Below, piece by piece: positions 1 through 8,013 of a stretch of 10,114 bases of DNA. The translations under genes were made by a program, and so were the position numbers. Origin of the DNA: Mucidula mucida (lineage: Eukaryota; Basidiomycota; Agaricomycetes; Agaricales; Physalacriaceae); NCBI GenBank assembly GCA_015501055.1, contig JADNYV010001044.1, forward strand, positions 1-10,114. The letters run 5' to 3'. The notes beneath the pieces were generated by a model. That model worked only from the letters and a program-made list of their open reading frames with translations. It was not told the DNA's origin and did no database searches. Position 1 is the first letter of the stretch; each line of letters begins with the position of its first letter.

Positions 1-201
1 GGTACGCCTAGCGTGTGTCTTCAACGGACATACGAGTGCGCATATTTCCGTCACAATCACCTGGCAGGTCAGACCGAAGTCCTCTGTGGACGCTTCGGCC
101 ACCAATTTTACGATCAGTCTTGTCGGGAACTTCTTCGATATCATACGCCATCGGGTATATTCAAAAAAATGACATTTGTACATTCTTCTCTTGTGTTATT
201 T
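1..201. other. Flank without a recognised gene
   Basis: I see no convincing gene here. Short overlapping frames are present but carry no recognisable domain. From about base 140 the sequence begins to resemble the region just below gene copy B (about 1770-1800, including a shared TATATTCAAA). This is probably the 3' flank of the minus-strand gene at 825-202. A short inverted repeat, CCGAAG...CTTCGG with additional TCC/GGA pairing, lies at 74-98. Its role is unknown. Confidence 0.4.
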
Positions 202-825
202 TCAGAGCCGGAAATTGATCCTTTTGAGCACCACCTCCTGCATTAGCAAGAAATCGTCTTCCTCCGGCTCGGACACATCTTCTTCCTCGTCGAATGGCCC
301 CGCAGATACTAGGATGTCTAGCGCGATAGGTTCTTCCTCGTGTATGGGTCCTGTAATAGGATATTGGGATGGTACAATGTTCCCATCATCAATGCTCAAA
401 TATCCCCTGTGCATGTCATTGAATGTGGACACGTCGGGGATGGACATCTTTTTCCTTGGCTCCATATTGTCCAACAATCCCTCCGTGTGTCTCCTCGGCT
501 GGTTGCCTCTCCTTCGCCCGACGAACAATGATCGCAGGTTGATTCGCGGGAACGAATTTGAGAAGACGTGTGATTTGGTTTGGGAAGTGGGTGTCGACGC
601 GGGCGCTGACGGTGTGGAACGCAGGCTGGAAGATGAGGAATTGGCCGAATGACGGTGGCTCCTCGACAGCGTGCTCTTAAAGCGTTGGGTGAGGGCGGGT
701 AACGAGTTTGCCCGAGGTCGAGAAGAGGCCGTGTACTGGTCGACTTCATGGCAATCAACTTTGACTGCCGATTGCTTCTGCATGTTGGTGGCTTTGGTGT
801 CGGTGAAGAAAGTAGGTGAGTGCAT
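202..825 (-). CDS. Hypothetical serine-rich/acidic protein, copy A
   Basis: I do not recognise this protein. The ATG at 825 gives 207 residues. An in-frame ATG at 840 exists, but the one at 825 is the first methionine shared with the duplicate at 2376-1823. Visible parts are an MHSP.FF start, a TMQKQ/NMQKQ-type motif, a basic serine-rich middle (TQRF, SSSSS runs), a basic patch with GRRRG, and an acidic tail with FDEEEDVSEPEEDD followed by LLMQE.VL.RINF and a stop. No signal peptide or membrane segment is evident. Coding is supported by comparison with copy B: the start, middle and tail motifs are conserved, and two gaps between the copies are exactly three residues each. An overlapping plus-strand frame (176-652) is open too but covers only part of the conserved stretch. 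Introns or upstream exons cannot be excluded. This copy may still be expressed, because its frame is intact. Confidence 0.5.
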   Translation of the reverse strand: MHSPTFFTDTKATNMQKQSAVKVDCHEVDQYTASSRPRANSLPALTQRFKSTLSRSHRHSANSSSSSLRSTPSAPASTPTSQTKSHVFSNSFPRINLRSLFVGRRRGNQPRRHTEGLLDNMEPRKKMSIPDVSTFNDMHRGYLSIDDGNIVPSQYPITGPIHEEEPIALDILVSAGPFDEEEDVSEPEEDDFLLMQEVVLKRINFRL

Positions 826-909
826 TGTTGATGGTCTCAACAGTCGAAAATCTGGGTTTATGTACCTCTAGCAGGTTAGGAGGTACCCCACCGACATTTG
901 CCTCCGTGC

Positions 910-928
910 GGAACGGGGTAGACAGAAG
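910..928 (-). promoter_or_regulatory. Conserved 19-nt block upstream of gene copy A
   Basis: These 19 bases are identical to 2451-2469 upstream of copy B, although the surrounding sequence has diverged. In gene orientation the block starts CTTCTGTCTACC and lies about 85 nt above the ATG at 825. In copy B it is about 75 nt above the ATG. It could be a promoter or 5'-leader element, or part of an upstream exon. Copy B has a GTAAGT donor-like sequence just after it, which copy A lacks. The sequence alone does not decide. Confidence 0.3.
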
Positions 929-1235
929 TGGTTATCACCGCCTCGTCGGTTTAGGTTTGTTGGTTGATACTCCTCGAGCGCTGAGAACTGCGCTCAGAGG
1001 CTCGTCGACGGCGTAGTGCTTACGGATGCTTGAAGATATCAGAACGCAGGTCGACAGGAGGTGCTGGAATAACGGACTCCGGAGCGTACAAGTGTTCGTT
1101 CGTGTTTCGCTTCGTGTGCGTCATACGATCGCAGTGCGCTTCTTCAGACATGGTTGAGGATGGGAGCATTTGGGGAGCATGGCTTCACTCCGGTGTTATA
1201 ACCCAGACCCGCTTGGCTGGCTGATCCACTATTTG

Positions 1236-1769
1236 CCGGCTCGGACCAGATCTCCGCGACAGCAAACCTCTGGCTTCCAGAGACCAACAGACGGAAGGGC
1301 GCCAGGTAAGATCACAGCCTCGGAAAGACAATTTTGCAGTGCATCACTCCGTTGCACTGGTAATCCACTTCCTTCATGATTTTCTCTACTGTATTCGTAA
1401 GTCGTCGCATCATCTCACTGTCCACTCTTCACGCGTACGCTACGGACAACCCAGCATCTCTGCGCACGTCCGAAGCTGGCTAGACTTGGCAGCACGCTAC
1501 ACTCTCTGGGTATTTGCGAAGTCAAGGGATCCGAGCACCTTCCATACGAACGCCACTGACATGTATGGTCACCTTTTTCTTGGCTGGATATTGAACGAGG
1601 TGACTGACGTGGCTTTCACCAGATGTTGATTACGCTCGACTCTTGTACGACGAAATCGTGCGCACGATTATCGTGTCATTACCGCCTACTACAGCCGTGC
1701 TCTTTCTTTGTTTGAATGCGCCACATATCTCGTCTCTCAAACTTTCTAGACTTCAATCGATTCTGTGTG
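1236..1769. other. Intergenic spacer between duplicated units
   Basis: I see no recognisable gene or family in this stretch. It contains several short perfect inverted repeats: CTCTGG/CCAGAG at 1268-1282 and a 16-bp palindrome at 1654-1669. Open frames on the plus strand near 1339-1629 and 1643-1930 have no recognisable motif and look like chance frames. It presumably holds the upstream region of gene copy A and the downstream region of copy B. Confidence 0.4.
1654..1669. repeat. 16-bp perfect palindrome
   Basis: AATCGTGCGCACGATT reads the same on both strands and is immediately followed by an overlapping short hairpin (CACGA TTA TCGTG). It could be a binding site for a dimeric protein, but it is short enough to be chance. 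It is not repeated in unit A. Confidence 0.3.
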
Positions 1770-1822
1770 AATATCATGGATGTCGTCGGCTATATTCAAA
1801 TTGTGCAATTATACATTCTCCA

Positions 1823-2376
1823 TCATATGCAGAAATTTATCCTTCCCAAGACCAACTCCTGCATCAGCAAGATATCCTCTTCCTCCGGCTCAGATGTATC
1901 TCCTTCCTCGTCGAATGCCGCTGCGGGTAACAGCATCGGATCGTTTGATCTTAGTTCGGTGTGGCTGCATATGTCGTGACCTTTCCTTTGTGGAAGAGTC
2001 GAAGGACAAGATGGGAAGAGATCCAGGATATCCCCTAGTGACTCTTCCTCTGTCTCCGAATCGCCTGGCAATGCCATGGAATATCTCCTCGACTTTCGCC
2101 CAGCGAGCAACGAACGCAGCGAATCGAGAACGACCGGATGTATGCTTTGGTCTGGGATTGCGATCGTGTTCGTGGACTGGAGAGAAGGCTGGAAGATGAT
2201 GAGGATTTGGCCGGGTGATGATGGATGGGCAATGATAGCGTGCTCCTGAAGCGTTGGGTAAGGGAGTTCGATCGGAGTCGAGAGGAGGATTGGACTTCAT
2301 ATGAATCAATCTTAACGGGCAATTGTTTCTGCATGGTAGAAACTTTCATGTGGGGGAAGAAGACTGGTGAGTGCAT
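1823..2376 (-). pseudogene. Serine-rich/acidic protein, copy B, frameshifted
   Basis: This is a diverged duplicate of the gene at 825-202. Starting at the matching ATG (2376), the product shares MHSP.FF, a TMQKQ motif, VKID..EV, the R.NSLTQRF.STLS stretch and a serine run. About residue 85 the frame is lost: the counterpart of RSLFVGRR in copy A (here RSLLAGRK) is in another frame, and the break lies between about 2130 and 2108. In that second frame the reading continues to the acidic tail (FDEEGDTSEPEEED, LLMQELVL.RINF) and stops at 1823. The span is 554 nt, one short of a multiple of three, so a single-base deletion explains it. The gene is probably a pseudogene. A short unrecognised intron or a sequencing error are alternatives. 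The frame is also open upstream to 2544, so a longer N-terminus is possible. Confidence 0.5.
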
Positions 2377-2622
2377 TGTTGATGGAAATAGAATTCGAAA
2401 ATCTTTGTTTAAGTACCTCTTGCAGGTCAGACTTACATTTGCTTCCGTGAGGAACGGGGTAGACAGAAGCGCTTCGTTGATTCGGCTCGCAAATTGACCG
2501 GAGGAAGCAGTGCAAATGTTCGTGTCTCGCTTTATGTGTGTCATGTGATCGCAGCACTCTTATCAGACCGACTTCAATCTGGTGTTATCACCCAAACACC
2601 CTACGGGCCACTATGTGCTGAG
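2377..2622. other. Upstream region of gene copy B
   Basis: No separate gene is seen. The stretch contains the conserved 19-nt block at 2451-2469 (compare 910-928), a donor-like GTAAGT on the minus strand (2436-2431), and a region matching 1090-1205 of unit A. It ends at the first base of the LTR. Confidence 0.4.
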
Positions 2623-3153
2623 TGTTAGCGACTGACTAAGCCACGAGACTCAACCAGGTACCACAGCAAGAACTAAGGAAGAAAGCGTTCGCGTTCGTAA
2701 GACTAGGCTAGGCCAGGTGTATAAACGAGATCGGAACTAAAGTACAATGATACTACACTACTGCTTATATACTAGTAAGTCTGTGTTTGAAGCTCCTTGT
2801 CCATACGCGTTTCCACTAGGGATGCTCCACGCCCTTGACCCAGTGTGGTATGCTACTAGTCCGTGAAACCATTAAATACGAGTGGTGACTGCATGTAAGT
2901 AATAATACTGAAACGACCATGTGTGCTACGAGTGTCGGTGGTGTGTATACAATAGGGAGTCCATGAGGTATCGGCATGTATGATGTCATCCATGTGTTGG
3001 GCGTGTGTCCGACATGAGTACGGCTTCGGTGATGAAAAGGGTATGATCGGTGACGAAACAGATGATGAAACGATGGTCCGTTGGTTGATAAGACAAGGCC
3101 CCCGATAAGATATGATAAGATGTGAAAATGTGAAAATATGGCGATTCATAACA
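2623..3153 (-). repeat. 3' LTR of element 1
   Basis: The 531-bp terminal repeat runs on the minus strand from TGTTATGA at 3153 to GCTAACA at 2623. It is a direct repeat of 8610-9133, with roughly a dozen differences by eye (about 97% identical). It contains a TATA box (2771-2764, minus strand), the self-priming sequence (2739-2728) and three GATAAG motifs near 3087-3119. It carries a few bases lacking in the other two LTRs, such as extra bases near 3071-3078 and GCGATTC instead of GCATTC near 3141. Confidence 0.92.
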
Positions 3154-3166
3154 TCACCCCCTCCTT
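3154..3166 (-). other. Polypurine tract (plus-strand primer)
   Basis: On the element strand AAGGAGGGGGTGA lies directly against the first base of the 3' LTR. A purine run here is the expected RNase H-resistant primer for plus-strand DNA synthesis in LTR retrotransposons. It also encodes the last residues of pol (KEGV), so the tract and the coding sequence overlap. Confidence 0.8.
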
Positions 3167-3322
3167 AAGGCGCAAGTTCCATTCTGCGCCAGAGTCGCTC
3201 CATGAGGGCTGCAGAGGGTAGCGTGACGTCGAGGGGTTCGGTATCGGCGGTGGCATGGGTCGGAATAGATGTGATGGAAATTGCGACATGGGGACTTCAA
3301 TGCGAGCAAGCGCGGGTGGCTT

Positions 3323-3493
3323 CGGCTTGTTCGGATATTGTTGGTGGAAATCGCTGATAGCTTCGTCGGCATTTTTGAGATTGCATGCCGGTTCCCATGT
3401 CTGCTCGTGTGTGCCGTAACCCTTCCAGTGAACCTTGTATTGAAAACCCCCGCGGTGCTTTCGGGAATTAACCACTTTCTCAACCTCCCATTC
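3323..3493 (-). pseudogene. Chromodomain at the integrase C-terminus
   Basis: EWEVEKVVNSR...GGFQYKVHWKGYGTHEQTWEPACNL...AISDFHQQY is a classic chromodomain, lying in the last open segment of pol. Comparison with HP1-type chromodomains suggests an aromatic cage from the Trp in EWEVE, the Trp in HWKGY and the Tyr two residues after that Lys. That would permit binding to methylated histone H3 tails. In chromoviruses this domain steers integration to heterochromatin. The domain is unbroken within its segment, but upstream frame breaks separate it from the rest of integrase. About 58 residues follow it, proline-rich and ending EWNLRLKEGVML. Confidence 0.88.
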
Positions 3494-3562
3494 TGGTTCG
3501 GCTCCTTCCAGCACAGGTGGTGGACGCGTGTCTCGGGGTTGTGTCGGAAATTGGGGCTCGTG

Positions 3563-4600
3563 GTAAGGCGTCAACAGGGCCTCATTGAACACGGGATGGA
3601 TGCTTTTCCACGTGTGAGGAATCTGGAGCTTGTACGAGCTCGTCCCAACTTTCTTGATCACTTTGAACGGCCCGAAGCGTTTGTCATCGAGCTTCTTCAT
3701 TGGTCGGTCCGTACTGAGATTCGTCCCTTCCAGCCATACTTTGTCGCCTTCCTTGTACTCCACTGCCTCTGTCCGTTTCCTGTCATAAAACCGTTTCATG
3801 TCCTCTTTGGCCATCTTCAATGCCGACCCCACTTCGTCCCATGTTTTCCTATGCCGTCGGCAAACTCCTGCGCAGTCTCATTTCTCGATGCCGTTTTGGG
3901 GCGGTGCCTTTGTAGGGATGTCTGCCCATGTCTGCGAAGAACGGAGTGACTTTGGTTGCCGAGTGTACCCGATCATTGTAAACAAATTCGGCAGAGGGTA
4001 GCCATTCGTGCCAGTCGTTCTGATGGTAGTTGACAAATAACCGTAAGAAATGTTCTATCTCTTGGTTCAGCCGTTCCGTCTGCCCATTTGCCTGTGGATG
4101 ATATGCCGTTGTAAAGTTTCCTTGTATGCCCAACAACCGGTACAACTCCTTCATAAAACGGAGTGGTATTGTGGACCGCGATCATGTATCATCTGGCGTG
4201 GCATCCCATGTATGGGGAAAATGCGATCTCGGTAGATGCGGGCCATGCCTTCTGACGTCAGAGTGGTGTGTGTCGGTATGATACGTAATCGCTTGGTGAA
4301 ATGGTCCACAAACGTGCTGATCGCGTTGTATCCTCCTGATTCCGGCAGCTCTCCAATCATGTCCGTCCCTACTATTCCCATGGCTCGCTTGGCACATCAA
4401 TAGGATGAAGAGGTGCAGCCGGCTTTGTGCGATGTGACTTGGTGACCTGGCATTTTTGACATCCCTTCTATGTATTCCCGGACGTCTCGGCTGATTCCTG
4501 GCCACCAATAGGTGCGTGTGATCAGCTCGAGGGTCTTGTATCGTCCAGGATGCCCTGCAAGCTGTGCATCATGGTGCATTCCAATAACTCTTCCCCGCAA
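3563..4600 (-). pseudogene. Integrase of pol (HHCC, DDE core, GPY/F), frameshifted
   Basis: Integrase would insert the cDNA into the genome. The zinc finger shows H and H at about 4573 and 4552 (HHDAQLAGHPGRY). The two cysteines (CQKC, about 4463-4452) are in another frame. The core has the first Asp in GTDMIG (about 4363), the second in HDRGPQY (about 4183) and the Glu in GQTERLNQE (about 4076). Counting through the frame break gives the standard 35-residue spacing between the second Asp and the Glu. Downstream, KRFGPFKVIKKVG...SYKLQIP...HPVFNEALL.PY (about 3681-3563) is the GPY/F module. Breaks lie near 4464, 4380, 4157, 3888 and 3850, so this copy is defective although every catalytic residue is still present. 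Confidence 0.88.
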
Positions 4601-4858
4601 TTCCTTGTCCTTCGGTATGTAAATACGATCCTTCCACATAATAAGTCCATTTTCCTTCTCTTCCCATCCTTTTTCTTTGTTTTCTAATGCTTTTTGTACG
4701 TATCTGTCTTTGTTTCCTTTTCTTTGTTTGATTTTGTTAAGTAATTCGTCCTCCGGTGTATCTACTGTATGTAAAGAAAATTGAATTTGTGAAATAAAAA
4801 ACTCCGGCTTGAGCAAAACAACGTTTTCGTTATCTTTTTCCCCCTTCTCAAGGCCTGT

Positions 4859-5224
4859 CATCCTTGACAAGGCATCAGCTTTCCCCATCGTCTTGCCCGG
4901 CTTGTGAATCATCTGTATGTCATATTCCGCTAACTCCGTAACCCATCTCGCCTGCCTCCGATTCAACTTTTGTGGCTTCCGGAAGTACTAGAGGTTTTGA
5001 TGATCGGTAAACACCTCCACTGTTTCTTTTGCTCCAAGGAGATATTGTCTCCAATCATCAATCGAGTCCATAATAGCCATCATCTCTTTGTCGTAGATCT
5101 CATAATTGCGCTCTACTTCGTTCAGCGCGCGAGACCGAAAGGCTACTGGTCTCCATTTTCCGTCCACCGACTGGGAAAGAACCGCCCCGTTCGCATAGTT
5201 CGAGGAGTCTGCCTCAACTCGAAA
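4859..5224 (-). pseudogene. RNase H domain of pol with an in-frame stop
   Basis: This domain would degrade the RNA strand of the RNA/DNA hybrid and, in self-priming elements, cut the mRNA end to free the primer. The sequence shows FRVEADSSNYANGAVLSQ with the first acidic residue at about 5209. VAFRSRALNEVERNYEIYDKE follows, with the conserved Glu at about 5086, then FTDHQNL with its Asp at about 5005. Immediately after, a TAG at 4990-4988 interrupts the frame. The next residues (YFRKPQKLNRRQARW, ending in KADALSRM near 4859) continue in the same frame, so a single substitution, probably from GAG, made the stop. Confidence 0.87.
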
Positions 5225-5379
5225 CTTGCCGTCGTCGCGTGGTACGATCAGAACGGGTTCTTCCGTCATCCTCCGCTTCAACTCCTCAAACGCCTCGTGC
5301 TGCTCCATGCCCCAAACCCACTCGCCCTTCCCGGTTAGCGATGTCAATGGCTTCGCTACTCCCGCAAATCCCCGGATGA

Positions 5380-6210
5380 AACGTCGGTAGAAGTTGCAGA
5401 AGCCCAGGAATGACTGTACTTCCTTCTTCTTCGTCGGCTCCTTCCATTCCTTACTACGGCCACTTTTGCCGGATCCATCTTCACCTCTCCTCCTCCAACA
5501 ATAACTCCTAAGTAGTCTACAGTATGTGCCTCGAAACTACATTTCTCGGGTTTTAAATACAACTTATTTACTCGTAATATTTCTAATACTCGTCGTACGA
5601 TATGCTATGTTCTTCCAAGTGTTCGTAAAGATAAGTATGTCATCCAAGTAAACTATAACATGTCCTTCATCAATCAGCTCCTTGAGAATGTGATTCATGA
5701 ACGATTGGAATGTCGCCGGCGAGTTTGTAAGTCCAAAGAACATGACTGAGGGCTCGAACAGGCCTCGGTTTGTTCTAAACGCCGCTTTCCACTCATCACC
5801 TTCTTTGATCCGGATGTTATTGTAACCCCATCGGACATCCATCTTTGTGAAAACCTTTGCTCCTTCAACTTGTCGATAAGCTCCTGAATCAACGGCAAGG
5901 GGTATCGGTTCTTGATTGTCATGTCGTTCAACTTCCGGTAATCTTGTACTGGCCGAAGGCTTCCATCCTTCTTTTTGACAAAAAGAAAGGTGATGCCATG
6001 GGTGAAATTGATGGCCGTATACGTCCCGTCCGTATGTTTTCTTCCAGGAACTCATCTAACGCCTTCTGCTCGGATGGACTAAGGGGATAAACCTTGCAGT
6101 CAACCGGTTTGGAACCAGGCGTAAGTTCTATCGCGTGATCCCAGGGTCTTCGCTCCGGTAACTTGTCAAAGTCCGCCTTGCTGAATACATCGGAGAATTC
6201 CTCGATGTAA
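5380..6210 (-). pseudogene. Reverse transcriptase domain of pol, frameshifted
   Basis: This is the RNA/DNA-dependent DNA polymerase of the element. Recognisable blocks in order are a Y-x2-FSDVF start with [12 protein letters not shown] (about 6200-6130), then SPMASPFF (about 6002-5982). After a frame break come [18 protein letters not shown] and NRYPLP (about 5987-5895). After another break come [15 protein letters not shown], with the first catalytic Asp at 5839-5837, then FGLTN.PATFQ.FMN and the catalytic YLDD at 5650-5639. A third region carries LYLKPEKCSF and VDYLG (about 5560-5510), and a fourth FLGFCNFYRRFI (about 5420-5385). All catalytic residues seen are conserved, but at least four frame breaks lie inside the domain, so no functional enzyme is read from this copy. 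Confidence 0.9.
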
Positions 6211-6429
6211 GGTGCAGCAGCGGATGAAGGCTGTTGTGATCTCAGCTTTTCTCCGCTTTTGCGATAGTTGTCCCAGTCCATCCAGAACAAACGCTCTCCC
6301 TCTTCCAACTTCTCTTCTACGTCTTCTCCTTCATCTTCCGGTGAGTCGTACTCGGGTAGATAGCCGCAGCGGTCTGGGCATCGATCAAAGGTCAATGTGG
6401 ATTCCATCCAGTTGATCGTGGGGTTGTGA

Positions 6430-6740
6430 TATCGTAGCCAATCTAGCCCCAAAAAGATACTTGTTTTGCCGAGATTGGTAACGGCCAACTCAATTTTTTC
6501 AGCGTGATCTCCGATCTTCATCCGGACCTCCACAAAACCTTCGATTGCTCCTCCCTCATTTAGGGTTCCATCCGCATTGTAGACAGGGAGCTTGACCGGT
6601 AACTCCTTGATCGGGAGTCCGTTCTTCTCGACGAATTCTTTATTGACACAAGAACCCGTTGCTCCACTGTCAAGAAGGGCACTCGTTTCCCATTCAGAGC
6701 CTGTGTGTACGCTCTCTATGGTTACTCGGAGTTTCATGTC
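6430..6740 (-). pseudogene. Retropepsin (aspartic protease) domain of pol
   Basis: This is the protease that would cut the Gag-Pol polyprotein in the virus-like particle. The active-site motif LLDSGATGS is at about 6677-6651, with the catalytic Asp codon at 6671-6669. The later hydrophobic motif IFLGLDWL (6458-6435) matches the usual ILG-type second motif of retropepsins, and HNP.I.W follows. This stretch has no frame break, so the domain itself looks intact, but its expression depends on the -1 frameshift at the gag end. The glutamate/aspartate-rich stretch after it (about 6345-6280) is a linker to reverse transcriptase. Confidence 0.88.
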
Positions 6741-7066
6741 CTGCCCCTTTGTTCCCCGGATGTACTTCCTCGACTTTTTCAACTCTGTCACAACTTCCAC
6801 CGCGGCTTCCTTTGTCAACGCTCTGATTGCCATCACCTTCTCCTCCGTCGCTTCTCTCTCTCTCCGCTCCGGCATCCATGCTCTCAAAATTCCCACTGCT
6901 CTCGACACGTCATCCTCTCTTAGCCGTTGTGCAATCCACTTGGGCGTATTTGGCTCAAATCTTTCTTTCGCAGGTTTTGTTGGTGAAGTCGTCGATGATA
7001 TTTTAGATGTTTCAGTACCCGTACTGTAAATAAATGCTGCATCTGACGACCCTTCCCTTGATGACT

Positions 7067-7109
7067 GCTCCGGCAGGACTGCGTCTACTGCGGGAGCTTC
7101 GCAAAACCC
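7067..7109 (-). promoter_or_regulatory. Probable -1 ribosomal frameshift signal, gag to pol
   Basis: On the element strand a slippery heptamer G GGT TTT (7109-7103) fits the X XXY YYZ rule in the gag frame. A 5-nt spacer GCGAA follows. Then a hairpin at 7097-7067 pairs GCTCC with GGAGC, and after a C/C mismatch GCAG with CTGC, with an optional inner GAC/GTC pairing. The gag stop codon TAG (7087-7085) lies inside this hairpin. A -1 shift at the heptamer leads into a frame that stays open through the protease, which is exactly the join required. Spacer length and stem strength match known signals. Folding energy and a possible pseudoknot were not computed. Confidence 0.78.
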
Positions 7110-8013
7110 AACTCTTCGGCCAGCTTCTTCTTCTCCTCGTCATTCATCTCGGTCCATAAACCCCGAATCGTCTGGGGTCGACCCTTCTTCGGACAGAACC
7201 TGCTGACGTGGCCGTGTTCGCCACAGCTGAAGCAAAGTCCTCTTCGACGTGCGTTGTCGATGTCCATCGGCCTGCCGGCTCCTCCATAGGTAACACCGGT
7301 GGCATCTCGTCGTGTGATCGGCGTTGGGGGTGGGTTCGTAGGATTGGCTCTTGATGTAGCCACCTGCGGAGCTTGAGGCCGGGACTGCATTCCGGACCTC
7401 TTGCTCGCCGCCCGCCTTCTCCACAGCTGATCGATCTGAAGGATCTGTGCCTTCCAATCCTTGTACTTCTCTGGCAACCCGTCTCGGCTGCCATAGATCT
7501 GGTCGATGATCTTCTCGTTGACATTGGTCTCGAGAAGTCTCACGACGAATGCGTCATCCTTCGAGTATCCGCCTGAGTGAGCAGGACCTCGAACTTCTGG
7601 AAGAAGTCTTGAGCGGTGTCTTGCCCCTGGCGCAACCGCTCGATCTGGTCTTGCGCGTCTCGCGCGAGGTTGGAATCCACAAATCGCTCCTTCAAGTCTT
7701 CCTTGAACTCCGTCCAAGAGACTGTCCATTCCTCTTCTTCCTCATCGAAGTTCTGGTCCGAGTAGTTCTGGACCCATGCATCTACGTGATCTCCTCGGAT
7801 GTAGGAGAGAACAACATCGATCCTTTCGGAGTCAGATGTGAGGTTGTTCTTCTTGTCACGGATGTATGTGAACATCGATCGCCACCAGCTCTTGTACTTG
7901 GACTTGTCCCCGTCATAGTCGTAAGGCTTGTTCACAAGGGATCGGCCTTTGATTTCGTCATCGGCATGATGAGCGGGTGTGTGAGGAGCGGTTTCGGGTG
8001 CTTCGTTGGACAT
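7085..8013 (-). pseudogene. gag, single frameshift
   Basis: Gag would form the capsid of the virus-like particle and bind the RNA. The ATG at 8013 has an A at -3 and begins MSNEAPETAPHT. The first part (8013 to about 7572, some 147 residues) is acidic with KYKSWW, VLSYIRGDHVDAWVQN and an EFKEDLKERF motif typical of Ty3/Gypsy capsid regions. The frame is then lost near 7566-7573 (GGCGGATA on the element strand) and continues one frame over as GYSKDDAFVVRLLETNV. A missing G explains it. The second part has a basic linker and a CCHC zinc knuckle, CFSCGEHGHVSRFC (7234-7193), then ends [13 protein letters not shown] at 7085. The slippery heptamer is six codons before that stop. The total length of about 309 residues is ordinary for the family. 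Confidence 0.87.

Larger units (their letters stand above)
140..1235. repeat. Tandem duplication, unit A
   Basis: This segment aligns by eye with about 1770-2622, offset by roughly 1.55-1.62 kb in the same orientation. Shared stretches include the acidic-tail coding sequence near 246-300, the start region near 800-870, and a 19-nt identical block at 910-928. Further matches are a TTCG/TGTG-rich stretch near 1090-1145 and the GGTGTTAT.ACCCA motif near 1191-1205. Similarity therefore covers the gene plus about 400 bp upstream of it. The copies are clearly diverged, with many substitutions and small indels, so the duplication is not recent. Boundaries are approximate because no alignment was computed. 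Confidence 0.6.
1770..2622. repeat. Tandem duplication, unit B, cut by the retrotransposon
   Basis: This is the second copy of unit A, covering the gene, its upstream region and part of its downstream flank. Similarity to unit A continues almost to the LTR border: CCACTAT at about 2609-2615 matches CCACTAT near 1228-1234. The first LTR begins at 2623, so the element lies in or at the edge of this duplicated unit. The continuation of unit A (1236 onward) is not recognisable to the right of the element at 9134. Confidence 0.55.
3146..7109 (-). pseudogene. pol polyprotein of element 1, multiply broken
   Basis: The Pol reading starts in the -1 frame at the gag end and is open from about 7109 to about 5990. 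It encodes a linker, the protease and the start of reverse transcriptase. By following conserved motifs from frame to frame I place frame breaks near 5988 (a T-run), 5861, 5620 (probably two small indels), 5452, 4464, 4380, 4157, 3888 and 3850. A TAG lies at 4990-4988, inside RNase H, where the surrounding frame is otherwise continuous. Nearly all breaks are single-base. The last segment ends at a TGA (3148-3146) six bases inside the 3' LTR. The domain order is PR, RT, RNase H, IN zinc finger, IN core, GPY/F, chromodomain, then a tail of about 58 residues. The pattern of many one-base indels with few other lesions could reflect decay or a noisy assembly. Confidence 0.88.

Noticed and set aside
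74..98. Short inverted repeat CCGAAG/CTTCGG, considered as a terminator or primer-binding site
   Set aside because: It is not linked to any gene end or LTR in the window and is too short to interpret.
176..652. 158-codon plus-strand frame with a serine-rich stretch (SSSSGSDTSSSSS)
   Set aside because: It is antisense to the acidic tail of the minus-strand gene. The minus frame covers more of the sequence conserved between units A and B, including two three-residue gaps beyond this frame's end. The plus frame remains a weaker alternative.
1339..1930. Plus-strand frames in the spacer (1339-1629, 1643-1930)
   Set aside because: No motif, no conservation with unit A, and ordinary lengths for chance frames.
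2431..2436. GTAAGT on the minus strand, considered as a real intron donor for copy B
   Set aside because: Copy A lacks it at the same place, and no clear branch point plus acceptor at a plausible distance could be fixed. It is left as a possibility only.
3281..3949. 222-codon open frame on the plus strand
   Set aside because: It is antisense to the integrase C-terminus and chromodomain, whose motifs are unmistakable on the minus strand. It has no motif of its own.
6592..7029. 145-codon open frame on the plus strand
   Set aside because: It is the antisense shadow of the protease region of pol.
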